From: Agelaius tricolor
Taxonomy: Eukaryota > Chordata > Aves > Passeriformes > Icteridae
Direction: 5' to 3'
Length of the DNA stretch: 64,000 bases
Assembly (NCBI GenBank): GCA_023055355.1
Contig: JALJCS010000035.1
Coordinates: 4,092,001-4,156,000, forward strand
Positions 38,011-48,700 of this stretch are shown here, piece by piece. Positions within the stretch are counted from its first letter, which is position 1. Every line of letters starts with the position of its first letter. The notes beneath the pieces are model-generated. The model saw only the letters and a program-made list of their open reading frames with translations, was not told the origin of the DNA and made no database searches. The position numbers and the translations under genes were made by a program.

Positions 38011-38621
38011 TTCTCAGGACTTCTGCTGCTCAGAGTGACCCCAAGATGTGTTAGAAAGTCTCTTTTTCCAGCCCAGCACTTGAAGAAGGAGTCAGAGCTC
38101 TTCAGTTCTTGGTCTCAAGGTTGTTTATTGTTTCTTATCTATAAAAAAATTTCTCCTGGTCTGTGAGGTCTGCTCAGCAAGACAGTCAGAGGCACTGTGC
38201 CTGCCCCCAGGGTGGTGTTATCTTTTTATACTAAAAACTACATGTACAATGTTTACAATTACTTTCCAATACCTATCACCTGTGTGAGCTTCTACTCTAA
38301 ACCAATCTAAAAGTGCCAATATCACAGCAGAAGACGGAGGCCAAGAAGAAGGAGAAAGGTTGGACACACCCAGATTCCTCTATCTTGCCCCCTGAACCCC
38401 CATTCTAAAAACCCCAAAAATCTATTTCTCATCCCATGACAAACTGATTATTATTCTACTTATATGTTCATGGCTTGCAGATCTTCATCTAAGGCTGCTA
38501 ACTTGCTCCATGGGTCATAATCCAAACCACAGGAATCCTGGGCTCTGTGCCAGGGTCTCTGAGCCCCTGGCAGGGGTCCTGGCACTCCAGGACAGCCAGA
38601 GGGATGTCCTGAATTCCGACA
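38011..38621 (-). mobile_element. Solo LTR, group A (copy 3)
   Basis: The minus strand begins TGTCGGAATTC and has TATAAAAAGATAACACC and AACAATAAACAACC in the same places as the other group A copies. Flanks GGCGA and GGCTC (minus-strand sense) match at only three of five positions, so the duplication is decayed or the limits are slightly off. Confidence 0.8.
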
Positions 38622-39660
38622 TCGCCTGTGTCCCTCCACAGCCACAGCACCACCTGCTCACCCAGACACCCAGCTCCCCTCTGGGTGCTCCCTCAGGCAC
38701 TCAGTGCTGCAGCAGGGCAATGCTGGGTCCAGCTCTGCTCAGGATTTTGTTCTTAGTGAGACACTTGGAGGCAGAATTTAGCAAGGAAGAAATCCTACAC
38801 CTGGCCAAGGAGCCAACCTCGAGCTGAGCAGCACATCCTACAAGCACAGGGAGCACACACAGCCCAGCAAGCAGCACAGCCTGATGGAATTTCACAGCAC
38901 ACTGGTGTTGGGCTTGGCTTGGGAAGGTTGCAGAGCAAGTGGAAATTCCCTCCAGGAAGGGAAATCTAGGAGCCAGGCTCTTGTGCAAGTGAAACATTGG
39001 TCCCTGCTGTTTAGATACATTTTCCTCCCCAAGAAAAAGGAGAGGGAACTTGGAATGTGCAAGTTATCCCTCCAGGAAACCTCATCCAGGAGCTGGGCAC
39101 GACCTGATCCAACCTACAGCAGAGCTGCCTCCCCTGCACACTCCAGCTGCTCCTGCTGGCTGCAGGCTGGCCAGGGACATCCCATGGCATGCCCCGGGCT
39201 GGCTGGCAGTTGTGTAATGCAGCCTGGGCTGCTGCCAGGGCACGGAGCAGGATCTCCCGAGGGAGGTAATCCTGCCACGGCCTCGCTGCCTGCACATCCG
39301 ATAACAGAAAGGCTCCCGGTTCTCCCATTTCCGTGAAAACAAAGGATTCTGCGGAGCTCCACACCCTCTAGTGGAGGTGGGAGCTCGGCACACCGAGATA
39401 ATCCCAAATCCCACAGCTCAATTCAGGATCCCATTGCCTGACAGCTCCCCAGGCAGGGCTGGGGCCCATCTGCAGGGTGTGACAGCCCCGGGGACAGTGC
39501 AGGTGTCACTGCTGCACAGCCACCTGCAGCAGGCAAACACCTGCCCACAGTGTTCAGGCACAAAAGGATTAAACAAGAGGAAAGAAAATCAGCTTTGAAA
39601 AATCAATTTTATTCACATTCACTATCCAAATAGGCACAACTGCTTTCTATAACCCACAGG
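38622..39660. other. Intergenic sequence without recognised genes
   Basis: This is unique sequence. On the minus strand an AATAAA hexamer (plus-strand TTTATT at 39607-39612) is followed by T/GT-rich sequence (CTTGTTTAATCCTTTTGTG). It could serve as a polyadenylation signal for a leftward transcript. Confidence 0.45.
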
Positions 39661-39664
39661 AAAG

Positions 39665-39937
39665 CTGGAGGGGGACTTTTTACAAGAGCATGGAGTGCCA
39701 GGATAAGGGGGAATGGCTTCAACAGGCACAGGGAAAGGTTAGATGGGGTATTAGGGAATTAGGGAGGGTGGGGAGGCCCTGGCACAGGGCACCCAGATAA
39801 ACTGTGGACATATTCAAAGCCAGGTTGGACTGGGCTTGGGGCAACCTGGGATAGTGGAAGGTGTCCCTGCCCATGGCTGGGGGTGGAAGGAGATGGTCTC
39901 TATACTCCCAAACCCTTCTATGATTCTGTGATACCCC
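39665..39937 (+). mobile_element. CR1 LINE 3' end
   Basis: The sequence runs from GAGCATGGAGTGCCAGG through GGTTGGACTGGGCTTGG and GGAAGGTGTCCCTGCCCATGG to a terminal CTTCTATGATTCTGTGAT. This is the standard plus-strand CR1 3' end, 5'-truncated. Confidence 0.9.
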
Positions 39938-40433
39938 AAAAAGACCACACAGGATTACCAAACTGCAAGAGCAGCTCTCACCATCCTGCAGAATCACCTC
40001 TTGGTCCAGCCACCTGGAAATAAAAAACCAAGATGTCCAGCCAGGAATGCTAAAGCCAGAGCCCCCATCCTACACACACCTACCTCCCCTGGATCAGTGT
40101 TAACTGAAGCATCATCCACCCCAGCTCTCCCCAAAATCCTTCCCAAAAGCATCCCTATCACTTCCAGAGCCACATCACCCATCCCACAGCAAGAAGGAAC
40201 TGGAAAAGCACTTGTTATTTTGGCAGGGAATGTTTGCCAGGAGCCAGGATCACTGTGCTGCCAGGTTCCCAGCACAGGCCCTCCCCTCTCCCTTCCCACA
40301 CCTGCCAGGGCACACAGCCCTGAGGTGTCCTCAGGTGAACCCCCCTGCAGGAGACAAACCAGACATGTAAACAAGAGAGCAAAGTACACAACTTCCAACA
40401 AAGCCTTACATTTGCTCAAGTGCAGAAACCAAC

Positions 40434-40546
40434 TTATCACTGTTCCCTGCTACGTGGGGAACAAAGTTGCAACTCAAACAGCATCTAGTGATAAATCAAG
40501 TACCCAAGTTCTCATTTCCATACTTGACAGAGCACCAGTTTGATTT
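40434..40546. other. Two adjacent inverted-repeat structures
   Basis: The first has perfect 8-bp arms TTATCACT (40434-40441) and AGTGATAA (40487-40494), with an internal GTTCCC/GGGAAC hairpin beside the left arm. The second has arms AAATCAA (40493-40499) and TTGATTT (40540-40546), with an internal CAAGT/ACTTG stem. Two abutting imperfect hairpins of this size recall an H/ACA RNA, but the H and ACA boxes are not convincing on either strand. Confidence 0.3.
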
Positions 40547-40959
40547 TGCAAAACATTTTCAAAAGAAGACTCAGTACACCTTAAAAACCCCCAATCTAAC
40601 CCATTTTCCCTTGGATTAGGGGTGCAGCTGTTGTATGCAGTATCATACATGACCATCAAAATGCTTCATGAATGTTCACACCTGTTACTGCACAGGTGAG
40701 GCCCAGCACGGAGCCCACCTGGGAGCTGCTCTCGGGCACGGGTGAGGCTGGCTGGCACCACCCAGCAGCCCTTCCCCAGCCCACAGACCCTGTACCCCTG
40801 CCAGGGCTGCCACACGGGGCTCCCACCACTCACCTGCTGCTCCCTCACCTCAGCAATGGCAGCACCCAGTGCCACCCATGTCACCATGTGGGGCTGAGCC
40901 CTGCCAGGACACCCTGGGACACACAAAGTTCTGGGACACTCACAGCAAAAACAAACCCT

Positions 40960-41760
40960 GCTCTGGCTGTTGGCCCTGGGGAACCCTCCCCACCACACAG
41001 CTCACCCCTTACACCCCACGGGCCCCACTCTGCTCTCCCACCCTGCTGTGAGCCCAACACCTCCCTGGGGAGCAGCCACACCCCAGAGCTGTCCCTGCAC
41101 AGCACCCCAGCCCTCCTACAGACATCCTACACAGTCCCAAAGCCCCCAGAGACCCCAAATCCTGCAGCCCCCAATGCCCCAGCCCTCACTGTAGCCCCCC
41201 ACATGAACCCCAGGCCCTCACTACCCAACATCCCCCCTGCACCCCCAAAACTCCCCACAGCTGCCTCCCCCAGCCCACCACAGAACCCCACACCCCATCC
41301 CCCAGGCCCTCACTACCCCCTTTCACTGCATCCCAAGCCCCCCAAACCGTTTGCCCCTGCCTCCCACACCATCCTCCAGCTCCATGCAGCAGCCCCTGCA
41401 ACCCCACACCCCTCCCCCCGTACCTCAATACCCACCATTCTGATCCCAAACCCGTCTGCACCCCCAAATCCAGCTGCACCCCGACCTCCATACCCTGCAC
41501 TCCAGTACCTCGTTTCCCACCCACTCTGCACCCCTTCAAACCCCAAACCCCAAGTCCCCCAATGTCCCCCACTTCCCACACCGCCCCCAGCCCGTTTACC
41601 CGCAGCCGCCATTACCGCCCCTCCTGCACCCCACACTCTGCCCCCGACCCTCATTACCCCCAGTGCTCCAGACCCCCCCTACTTCATCTCCCCCAGCCCC
41701 CTCCCCGCACCCAACACCCCACACCCCGCTGACCCTCAGCTCCCATCCAGCCCCCCATGT
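40960..41760. repeat. C-rich low-complexity tract
   Basis: About 800 bp on the plus strand are dominated by C with A and T (CCCCAAACC, CCCCACACC and similar), with very few G. This strand asymmetry opens a long proline-rich reading frame. The minus strand is correspondingly rich in G runs. Confidence 0.9.
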
Positions 41761-42190
41761 CCCCGACCCTCCCTCCTGCACCCCCCCGTGCCCGCCATGG
41801 CCCCCGGCCTTCCCTCAGTACCCCCGTGCCCGCCATGGTCCCGACCCTCCCTCAGCACCCCGTGCCCGCCATGGCCCCGACCCTCCCTCAGCACCCCGTG
41901 CCCGCCATGGCCCCCGGCCTTCCCTCAGCACCCCGTGCCCGCCATGGTCCCGACTCTCCCTCCTACAACCCCCCGTGCCCGCCATGATCCCGACTCTCCC
42001 TCCTACAACCCCCCGTGCCCGCCATGGTCCCGACCCTCCCTCACGGCCCCCGTGCCCGCCATGGCCCCGACCCTCCCTCAGCACCCCGTGCCCGCCATGA
42101 TCCGACTCTCCCTCCTACAACCCCCCGTGCCCGCCATGGTCCCGGCTCTCCCTCAGGGCCCCCGTGCCCGCCATGGCCCCCGTCCTTCCC
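41745..42190. repeat. Minisatellite, units of about 36-39 bp
   Basis: About a dozen copies of a unit built on CCCCGTGCCCGCCATGG, then CCCCGACCCTCCCTCAGCA, vary in the second half (CGGCCTTCCCTCAG, CGACTCTCCCTCCTACAA). The array directly abuts the CpG-rich block on its right. The CCATGG in each unit creates many spurious start codons. Confidence 0.95.
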
Positions 42191-42520
42191 TCAGCCCCAC
42201 GCGGCCGGAAGCGCGGCCGGAAGGGCACCGAGAGCAGCCGCGGGCCAGAGCGTCGCGTGGGGCACGGCCCGCCAGGGACAGCGCCCTCGTGCGGCAGGAG
42301 CTGGAACTGCAGCGGCGGCCGGGACCCGCCGGGAGCGGAGCCGGGAACGGGAGGGGAACGGGAGGGGAACGGAGCCTGGGAATGGGAGGGGAACGGAGCC
42401 TGGGAACGGGAGGTGAACGGAACCCAGCTCTGTGGCCTCGGGGCCGGCAGAGAACGGGGACCCGTGCAGCTCGGAACGGCCAGACCGGGCAGGGTTTGGT
42501 TTTGGAGCTGCTGGTGAGAA
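42170..42520. promoter_or_regulatory. CpG-rich block with tandem ETS motifs, candidate promoter
   Basis: High CpG density centres on a 12-bp direct repeat containing CCGGAAG twice (42205-42211 and 42217-42223), an arrangement common at CpG-island promoters. To the right a rightward donor-like site, GCTG then GTGAGA, occurs at 42513/42514. Plus-strand bases left of the block are C-rich and right of it G-rich, so the non-template strand would be G-rich for transcripts leaving in either direction. Confidence 0.45.
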
Positions 42521-42529
42521 GGGAGTCAT

Positions 42530-43075
42530 GGAGATGCTCCAGGGCCTGGAACCACAGAGATGCTCCAGGGGCTGGAGACACGGAGATGCTCCAGGGACTG
42601 GAGTCAAGGAGATGCTCCAGGGGCTTTAGTTACAGAGGTGCTCCAGGGGCTGGAGTTATGGAGATGTTTCAAGGGCTGGAGTCAAGGAGATGCTCCAAGG
42701 GCTGGAGCCACGGAGATGCTCCAGGGGCTGGAGCCACGGAGATGCTCCAAGGGCTGGAGCCACGGAGATGCTCCAGGGGCTGGAGCCACGGAGATGCTCC
42801 AAGGGCTGGAGTCAAGGAGATGCTCCAGGCGCTGTAGTTACAGAGGTGCTCCAGGCGCTGTAGTTACAGAGGTGCTCCAAGGGCTGGAGACACGGAGATG
42901 CTCCAGGGGCTGGAGCCACGGAATGCTCCAGGGGCTGGAGTCAAGGAGATGCTCCAGGGGCTGGAGTTACGGAGGTGCTCCAAGGGCTGGAGCCACGGAG
43001 ATGCTCCAGGGGCTGGAGTTACAGAGGTGCTCCAGGGGCTGGAGCCACGGAGATGCTCCAGGGGCTGGAGCTCCC
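42530..43075. repeat. 26-bp minisatellite, about 21 copies
   Basis: The unit is close to GAGATGCTCCAGGGGCTGGA plus GCCACG. Variants carry CCAAGG for CCAGGG, TCAAG for CCACG, and GTTACAGAGGTG. Because 26 is not divisible by three, each frame cycles through all three phases, giving a 26-residue period (MLQGLE, RRCSRGWS, HGDAPGAG) in translations. It is not a gene. Confidence 0.95.
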
Positions 43076-43194
43076 CTCTGCTCTGGAGCCGGGCTTGCAG
43101 AGCTGGGGGTGCTCACCTGGAGAAGAGAAGGCTCCAGGAGAGGTCAGAGCCCCTTCCAGGGCCTGAAGGTCGCTTATGAAAAGATGGAGAGTGA

Positions 43195-43440
43195 CTTTTT
43201 ATACAGGCAGATAGTGATAGGACAGGACAGAATAATTTTACACTAAAAGACTGAGGAAGAAGTTCCTCCCTGGGAGAGTGCTGGCACAGGGTGTCCAGAG
43301 AAGCTGTGGCTGCCCCATCCCTGGAAGTGCCCAGGGCCAGGTTGTCCCACCTGGGACAGTGAAGGGTGTCCCTGCCCATGGCAGGATGGAATGAGATGAG
43401 CTTTTAGATCCTTTTCAACCCAAATCATTCCATGATTCCA
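43195..43440 (+). mobile_element. CR1 LINE 3' end
   Basis: It includes CTGGCACAGGGTGTCCAGAG, AAGCTGTGGCTGCCCCATCC and GTCCCTGCCCATGGCAGG, ending TTTTCAACCCAAATCATTCC ATGATTCCA. This is a 5'-truncated plus-strand CR1. Confidence 0.9.
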
Positions 43441-44461
43441 CTTTTATTATCTCCCCCCCACCAAGGCAAAATCTCTGCACAGAGAGTTCAGAGCCTGTTC
43501 TTGGCTGGAGCTGAAACCACAGGGCAGTTAATACACAGTAAATCACTATTTTGATTTAATATTCTGCTGATGGTTCTCAAGGCTGCCTGTTTATGTTGAA
43601 TTGTGCTTCACTTTCAGCGACTCTGACAGCCCCACTCCTGGCTGAGAGAGGCTTTCAGCACAAATACAGGTATCTCTCAAGAAATTTAATCACAATTTTC
43701 CCTCCAAGACATTTTGGTATAAACGGCCTGGGAGCAGAAAACCACTCCAACACACAAGCAATAACGTGCTCCCTGATGGCTCATTAAAAATGAAGCAGTG
43801 TTTAGTTTTATTTCTGCAGTAACACATTTTAGCAGACCTCTTATAAAATATACATACAGGTCCAAGCTGTGCAAAACCTGGATGGGAGGAGCAGCTGGGA
43901 AAACCAAGTATGACACCACCAGCAAACAAAAACTCTTTGTTTTTTTTTTCCCATTAAAGGTTAGTGTGGCCTCTGGGTGCTGGCACATCCCCACAGGGAC
44001 TGAGTGACACAGGGACAGGTTTGTGCCACCAGCCCAGCCCCACGCTGAGCAGGTAATCCCACACTCAGATTCCCCTGGAGTGGGTGCCTGCACTGCTCAG
44101 AGCCTGCTCTGAATACTGAGCTCTTCATTTCCTCGTGATTCTCCTTGTGCCCTTGTAAATACACAGCAGGAGTGTTCTACAAATACACAGGAACATCTTC
44201 CCAGTCCCTGTGAAAGCAGAGGGCACGATCCCTGCTTTGCACAAAGAATTGTGATGCAGGGGGATGAATGAAAACACAAATACCCACAGATCTGAGGAGC
44301 TGACTCTGCAAAAGCTGCTTTTGTGCTTCTCAGAGTACAAAGCCCTTCCCTGCTGCCCCTTGACCAGCCCAGGGATCTCCCCTCTCCCAACACAGCCCTG
44401 CTTTTCATTCATGGCTGGTTTAATGCTGAACTCACAATGCTCACTGTTCTTTTTTTCCTTA

Positions 44462-44525
44462 CAGATTTGTAGAATCCTTGAGGTTGGAAAAGACCTCCAA
44501 GATCATCAAATCCAACTGTGACTGC
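44462..44525 (-). mobile_element. CR1 LINE 3'-terminal fragment
   Basis: The plus strand reads GTAGAATCCTTGAGGTTGG, AAAAGACCTCCAAGATCATC and AAATCCAACTGTG, the reverse complement of the CR1 terminus. Only about 60 bp is present. Confidence 0.8.
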
Positions 44526-44578
44526 AGTGAAATCCTTTAGGGGTGCCAGGTACCCAGAGCACAGGGGGAGAGTCCTGG

Positions 44579-45031
44579 TGATGCCTCAGGTTTTGGCTTT
44601 TCTATTTTTCAGATTCTGTGCTGGTTTAGTGTGTGGGTCTGGGTTCACATCAGGGGATGCTGAGCTCTGTGCACAGAGCAGGGAGACAAAACAATTCCTG
44701 CTCCAGCTGGGCACCAAGGACAAATGATCCAAATCTCAGCCCAAGAGCACAAACCCCGTGGGCTGGAGAGAGAAAAACAAGGATGGGACTGGATGGGCTA
44801 AAGCTGGAATGGGACAATGAACTGCAGGATGCAAATGGAGCAGAACTGATCCAAGGGAGAGACCCCGTGCCCGGCCGTGCATTTTGGGACCATTTTGGTT
44901 CATCTTGGGTGCAGCCTGGCTGGGCTCTTGTGCTCCCCAAGGTGGATCCATTGAGGAGATCCTTTTAATAAACCCCTACTTTACTCTTTAACTCTGAGCA
45001 GCCTCTGTTCTAAGCCAGCCTTGAGGCATCA
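44579..45031 (+). mobile_element. Solo LTR, group J, intact with 4-bp target duplication
   Basis: The element begins TGATGCCTCA and ends TGAGGCATCA, a perfect 10-bp terminal inverted repeat. It has TTTTAATAAACCCC as polyadenylation-type signal about 60 bp before the end. It is flanked by CTGG (44575-44578 and 45032-45035). A 4-bp duplication suggests ERV1-type (gammaretroviral) integration. The length of 453 bp and lack of internal sequence make it a solo LTR. Confidence 0.88.
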
Positions 45032-45302
45032 CTGGAGCCAAACATGCAGTGGTTCATGGCCCAGCCAGGCTGTGCTGGCTCCCCAGGCACACTCTGAGCC
45101 CTCCCAGCCTCGTTTGCCACCAGCCTGGCAGGGAGGTGCAGGGACAATCCCAGCACCCGGCTGTGGGCAGGGACAGCCACCCATTCCCTCCCTGGCCCAG
45201 GGCAGGTGTGTGCAGAATAAAAACCTTTCACACCCTTCCACGAGGTTTATTTGTGAAGGTAAAAGCATTTCACACCAGTTGCTGCAAACCCTGCATCCTG
45301 CT

Positions 45303-45924
45303 TGTGAAAAATGCCAGTCACTTGTTTTTAAAACTTTAAAAGTTTAATTGTAATAAAATGGTTATAAAAAATAGTAATATAATTAGAGTAATAATAATTT
45401 GGACAATTTGGATTGGGACAACACAAGACAATAAAAACAAAGAGTTACAGACAGTCCAGCTCCCTTTTTCTAGGCAAAATAAGCCCCAAAAAAGGACAGT
45501 TAACAGAGGATTAACCCTTAAAAGCAATAACCTGTTGCATATTCATACATCTCATACATGATGCATAAATTCCATTCAAACACAGGATTCTGTCTGGGCA
45601 GTGTCAGCTTCTTCCTCTGAATCCTGACAGCTCTTCAGGGCTGAGTGAGGCAGGAAGAAGTTCATTTCTTCTGATAATGGAACAATAAATTCTCTTTCTC
45701 TGAAAGATTTAGGTGTCCTGTGACTGCTATCTTGGTGTGAGTCCTCTTTTAAAAAAAAAGTATCTTACACAGCATAGTTTCTATTTTAACATTATGTTAT
45801 AACCTAAAACTGTATTTAACACACTACTTAAGAAAATTAATACAGCATAACTTTCTAACATGACACATATAATATTCATTTTAATATTTGTGAAAAGCCA
45901 ATCGCAAAATACACATTTTTCACA
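45303..45924 (-). mobile_element. Solo LTR, group E, intact with 5-bp target duplication
   Basis: The ends form an 11-bp perfect inverted repeat (TGTGAAAAATG / CATTTTTCACA). CTGCT flanks both sides (45298-45302 and 45925-45929). On the minus strand the 3' part reads CTCTTTGTTTTTATTGTC and then ATTACAATTAAACTTTT. The 622-bp length and 5-bp duplication fit ERVL-type LTRs common in songbirds. Confidence 0.9.
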
Positions 45925-46699
45925 CTGCTGATCCCCCTGTGCCCCCCTGACACTCAGTCCTTTGCCTCCAGGGGAGCCAGGGGCTGGCCAGCTCACACCC
46001 TGCAGGGTTCCATTCCTCCTGGGTGCAATCCTGCCCAGCTCTGGCTGGCTGCACACTCTGTGAATCTCATTTGTGCAGCCCAGCTCGGGCTGCCTGGCTG
46101 ATGGCAGGGACACTGCTGAAAACAAACATTCTTTCTTTCCCTTCTGATAAAAGAAAACATTACCTCTCCGAGATTTACACAGCAGATCAAGCATAAACCT
46201 GAATTATCTCCCTCCTCTCTTTCTCCAGGGAGCAGATAATGGGGGGATGTCTCCATCCCTCTGCTTTGTTCCTCATCACCCAGCTTGGCAGCGTTTTGGT
46301 TGCTATTAAACCACACTCACACCCCTTGACATTTAAAGGGCTGTTGTTTGATTGCTGTCACAGTCCTGTACGTGGATCCTTCAACCAGTTCCCTCCTCCT
46401 CTTCCCAGCCATGATGGATTTTTCTGGTTTACTCCACAGTAATTTGCTTTCCTCATGCTGTGCTCCAGCAGAATGCTTTCACTGTCAGACGTGGGGTTTG
46501 TGCCACATCACACCCGAGCAGCTCTGGGCACATTGGAGCTGCCCTTTCCTGCTTTCAGGAAAACTGAACAGCACATGGGTCTGGGAGCCTGGACCTGCTG
46601 GGCTTGGATCCTGCTGCCTTTGGAGTCACTGCTCTGGTGTGGGATATGTCAGAAAACAGATATTCCTGTCTATAGTATCTGCAGGCAGCCCAGTGAGGG

Positions 46700-47030
46700 G
46701 AGAGATGATGAGAAGGATTTCATTGATATTAGAAGGGTAATTAATTATTTTATTATACTATGTTATTTTATACTATTTTATATTACATTGCATTTAAATT
46801 GAATTTGTTAAGTATTTAATTTTGTATATAACTGTATAGAATTTTTTGTCTTTCAGTTGACAGTTTTGATATACACACATGCTTGGCCCTGATAGGCCAA
46901 GGAAACAAAACACTGTTATTTTGGGTAAACAGTTTCTATATTGTATTCTACTTTGGCATAACACAGGTACAGCAACTAAGATAAGAATTGTTTTTTCTTT
47001 CTCTGAGGTTCAGAGAATGTGAAATTTAGA
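46700..47030 (-). mobile_element. Diverged LTR related to group D
   Basis: Landmarks of group D occur in order on the plus strand: TTAATTATTTTATTATACTA, GCTTGGCCCTGATAGGCCAA, GGGTAAACAGTTTC and TCTGAGGTTCAGAGAATGTG. It is more diverged than the other copies and its limits are uncertain. Confidence 0.5.
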
Positions 47031-47185
47031 AATATTTTTGGGAAGAATTGTGTCTTGCTTTTCTCTGTGAAGAGAAATGTGGCTACAGGGGTCACTGACT
47101 TCCATGTTTTTTTCCATGTGGGATTGCCCTGGGATGAGGTGACACAGGGGCTTCAGGGTGAGCAGCACCTGGTGCCTGAGGGGGG

Positions 47186-47630
47186 TGTCAGGAAAATTAA
47201 TCCACAAACAGCAGAGCTTTATGTCCAAAAAGGAGACGGAGGAGTCCTTTTGGCTTTATTTGAATAAAGGGAGAGGCCATGGGGCATTCCCCTGGGGTGT
47301 CTCACATTTTTGGAGGATGCAGCCTCCCTTGATATCCCAGTTTCCCACATTTCCCCTCTCTCTTTCCCCACTGGCTGAGGTACAGAGAAATTCAGACTTC
47401 CTGGAATGCCTGATACCAGAGATTGCCCTCTAATGTATAACCCTCTCTTTTAATTTTTAATTCTTACGGAATTTATGGGTTTTTCCCCATTGTTTCTTTC
47501 ATCTTTCAATATCCAATTTCATTTCTCAGTAAACCTTTGTTTGTAAAGGCCAATATCTTTTTCCATTCATCAATCAGTGGAATCCTTCCCATTGTTTCTT
47601 TTATCTCTCTTTAAGTGCTGGTTTTAGGCT
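47186..47630 (-). mobile_element. Solo LTR, group C (copy 1, truncated)
   Basis: The plus strand starts TGTCAGGAAAATTAATCC and follows the copies at 50698 and 54800 as far as AGTGCTGGTTTTA, where it breaks off into group D sequence. On the minus strand, CAAATAAAGCC is the polyadenylation-type signal. Confidence 0.8.
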
Positions 47631-47633
47631 CCA

Positions 47634-47912
47634 ATACAGAAAGGATACTTACAGAATACTAAAAAGATAATAATGAAAACTTGTGACTCTCTCCAGAGTC
47701 CCAACACAGCTTGGCCAATAAGTCAAAACAATTCACATAAAACCAATGAAACAATCACCTGTGGGTAAACAATCTCCAAACACATTCCAAATGAGCAAAA
47801 CACAGGAGAAGCAAATCAGGTAATTATTGTTTTCCTTTTCCTCTGAGGCTTCTCAGCTTCCCAGGGGAAAAATCCTGGGTGAAGGGATTTTTCAGAAAAT
47901 ATGAATGCCACA
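47634..47912 (-). mobile_element. LTR group D, truncated copy
   Basis: It runs from ATACAGAAAGGATACTTACA to GAATGCCACA, closely matching 63406-63691. The AT-rich 3' part present in the other copies is missing. It abuts the truncated end of group C on one side and lies 6 bp from group I on the other. Confidence 0.8.
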
Positions 47913-47918
47913 GTACTC

Positions 47919-48319
47919 TGTCAGAATAGTTCACATGAGACTCCATTTTCTTCATGGTGGAAAAGCCCATTTTTTATTCACATAACTCCTTTTTATACAG
48001 TTTTACAGACCTTGTGTGGGACTCCAGCTGGTCAGGAGCTTTCTTGCCAATTACTTTATTGGTGAGTAAAAGGTATTTTACATGTCTGTCAAGTCTCTGT
48101 ATTTTTAAATTGTTTACATATTTTCTTCCCTGCTTCTCATGGGATAGATTTAATGTTTATGCATGTGCTAGTTGTTTTTCTCCCAGAAATAGGTTGTTAT
48201 GTTAACAAACTGTTCACACCAGGATTGCTTTCACATGGGCACTTGCAAAGTGCTAGCTTGACAAGGCCAGCCACGGATATAACAGAGCAGGCCTGATTTT
48301 ATGAGGCCTTTTTCTTACA
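47919..48319 (-). mobile_element. Solo LTR, group I
   Basis: On the minus strand it starts TGTAAGAAAAAGG, carries CTGTATAAAAAGGAG and then GTGAATAAAAAATGGG, and ends CTATTCTGACA. These are promoter and polyadenylation-type signals in the proper LTR order over 401 bp. No target duplication was found. Confidence 0.8.
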
Positions 48320-48700
48320 ATTTTCCCACTTTACTGCAGTTTTCCACCTTTACTGTGGCTCTCCTCACACCAGCTGTACCAGGTGTGCTTCGTCCTCTCC
48401 ACAGCCAGCAGCAGGCACTGTGTCATGGAGCTGGACAAAATCCTCAGGGACAGAACAATGTGCCCGCCCTGAGCTGCTCTCTGCTGTCAGGCACATGAAT
48501 TAACACCTGCACAGCATCCTCAGGCCTCTCCAGGGAGCTGGAACCCCCCCAGAGTGGGCAGGAGGGTCCCCCCAAACCAGCACAATGCAAGGGTGGCACT
48601 GTCCATGCCACAGGTGCTGGGCTCTCTAGATGACATTTCCTGGCTCTGTCCCTGCCTGCAGGATGGCACTCAGCACCAGCTGCTCCTCCCATGTCACCTG

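Larger units (their letters stand above)
39590..42300 (-). ncRNA. Hypothetical leftward lncRNA (SNHG20-like position)
   Basis: No exon structure could be proven. The case rests on three points: a CpG-rich block with ETS motifs at about 42.2 kb, G-rich non-template strand downstream of it in the leftward direction, and an AATAAA with GT-rich downstream sequence at about 39.6 kb. In human, SNHG20 (host of scaRNA SCARNA16) lies just upstream of SEC14L1 in the same orientation, which is this position and strand. A structured segment at 40434-40546 lies within the span but does not clearly satisfy H/ACA rules. Identity and existence are both inferences. Confidence 0.2.

Noticed and set aside
40672..42837. 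A 721-codon plus-strand open frame, proline-rich
   Set aside because: It arises from C-rich low-complexity sequence and two minisatellites. It has no domain and crosses a candidate CpG promoter, and its composition follows the repeats.
42530..43246. A frame with 26-residue repeats (MLQGLE, RRCSRGWS)
   Set aside because: A 26-bp minisatellite cycles through three phases; one-base unit differences would break any coding frame.
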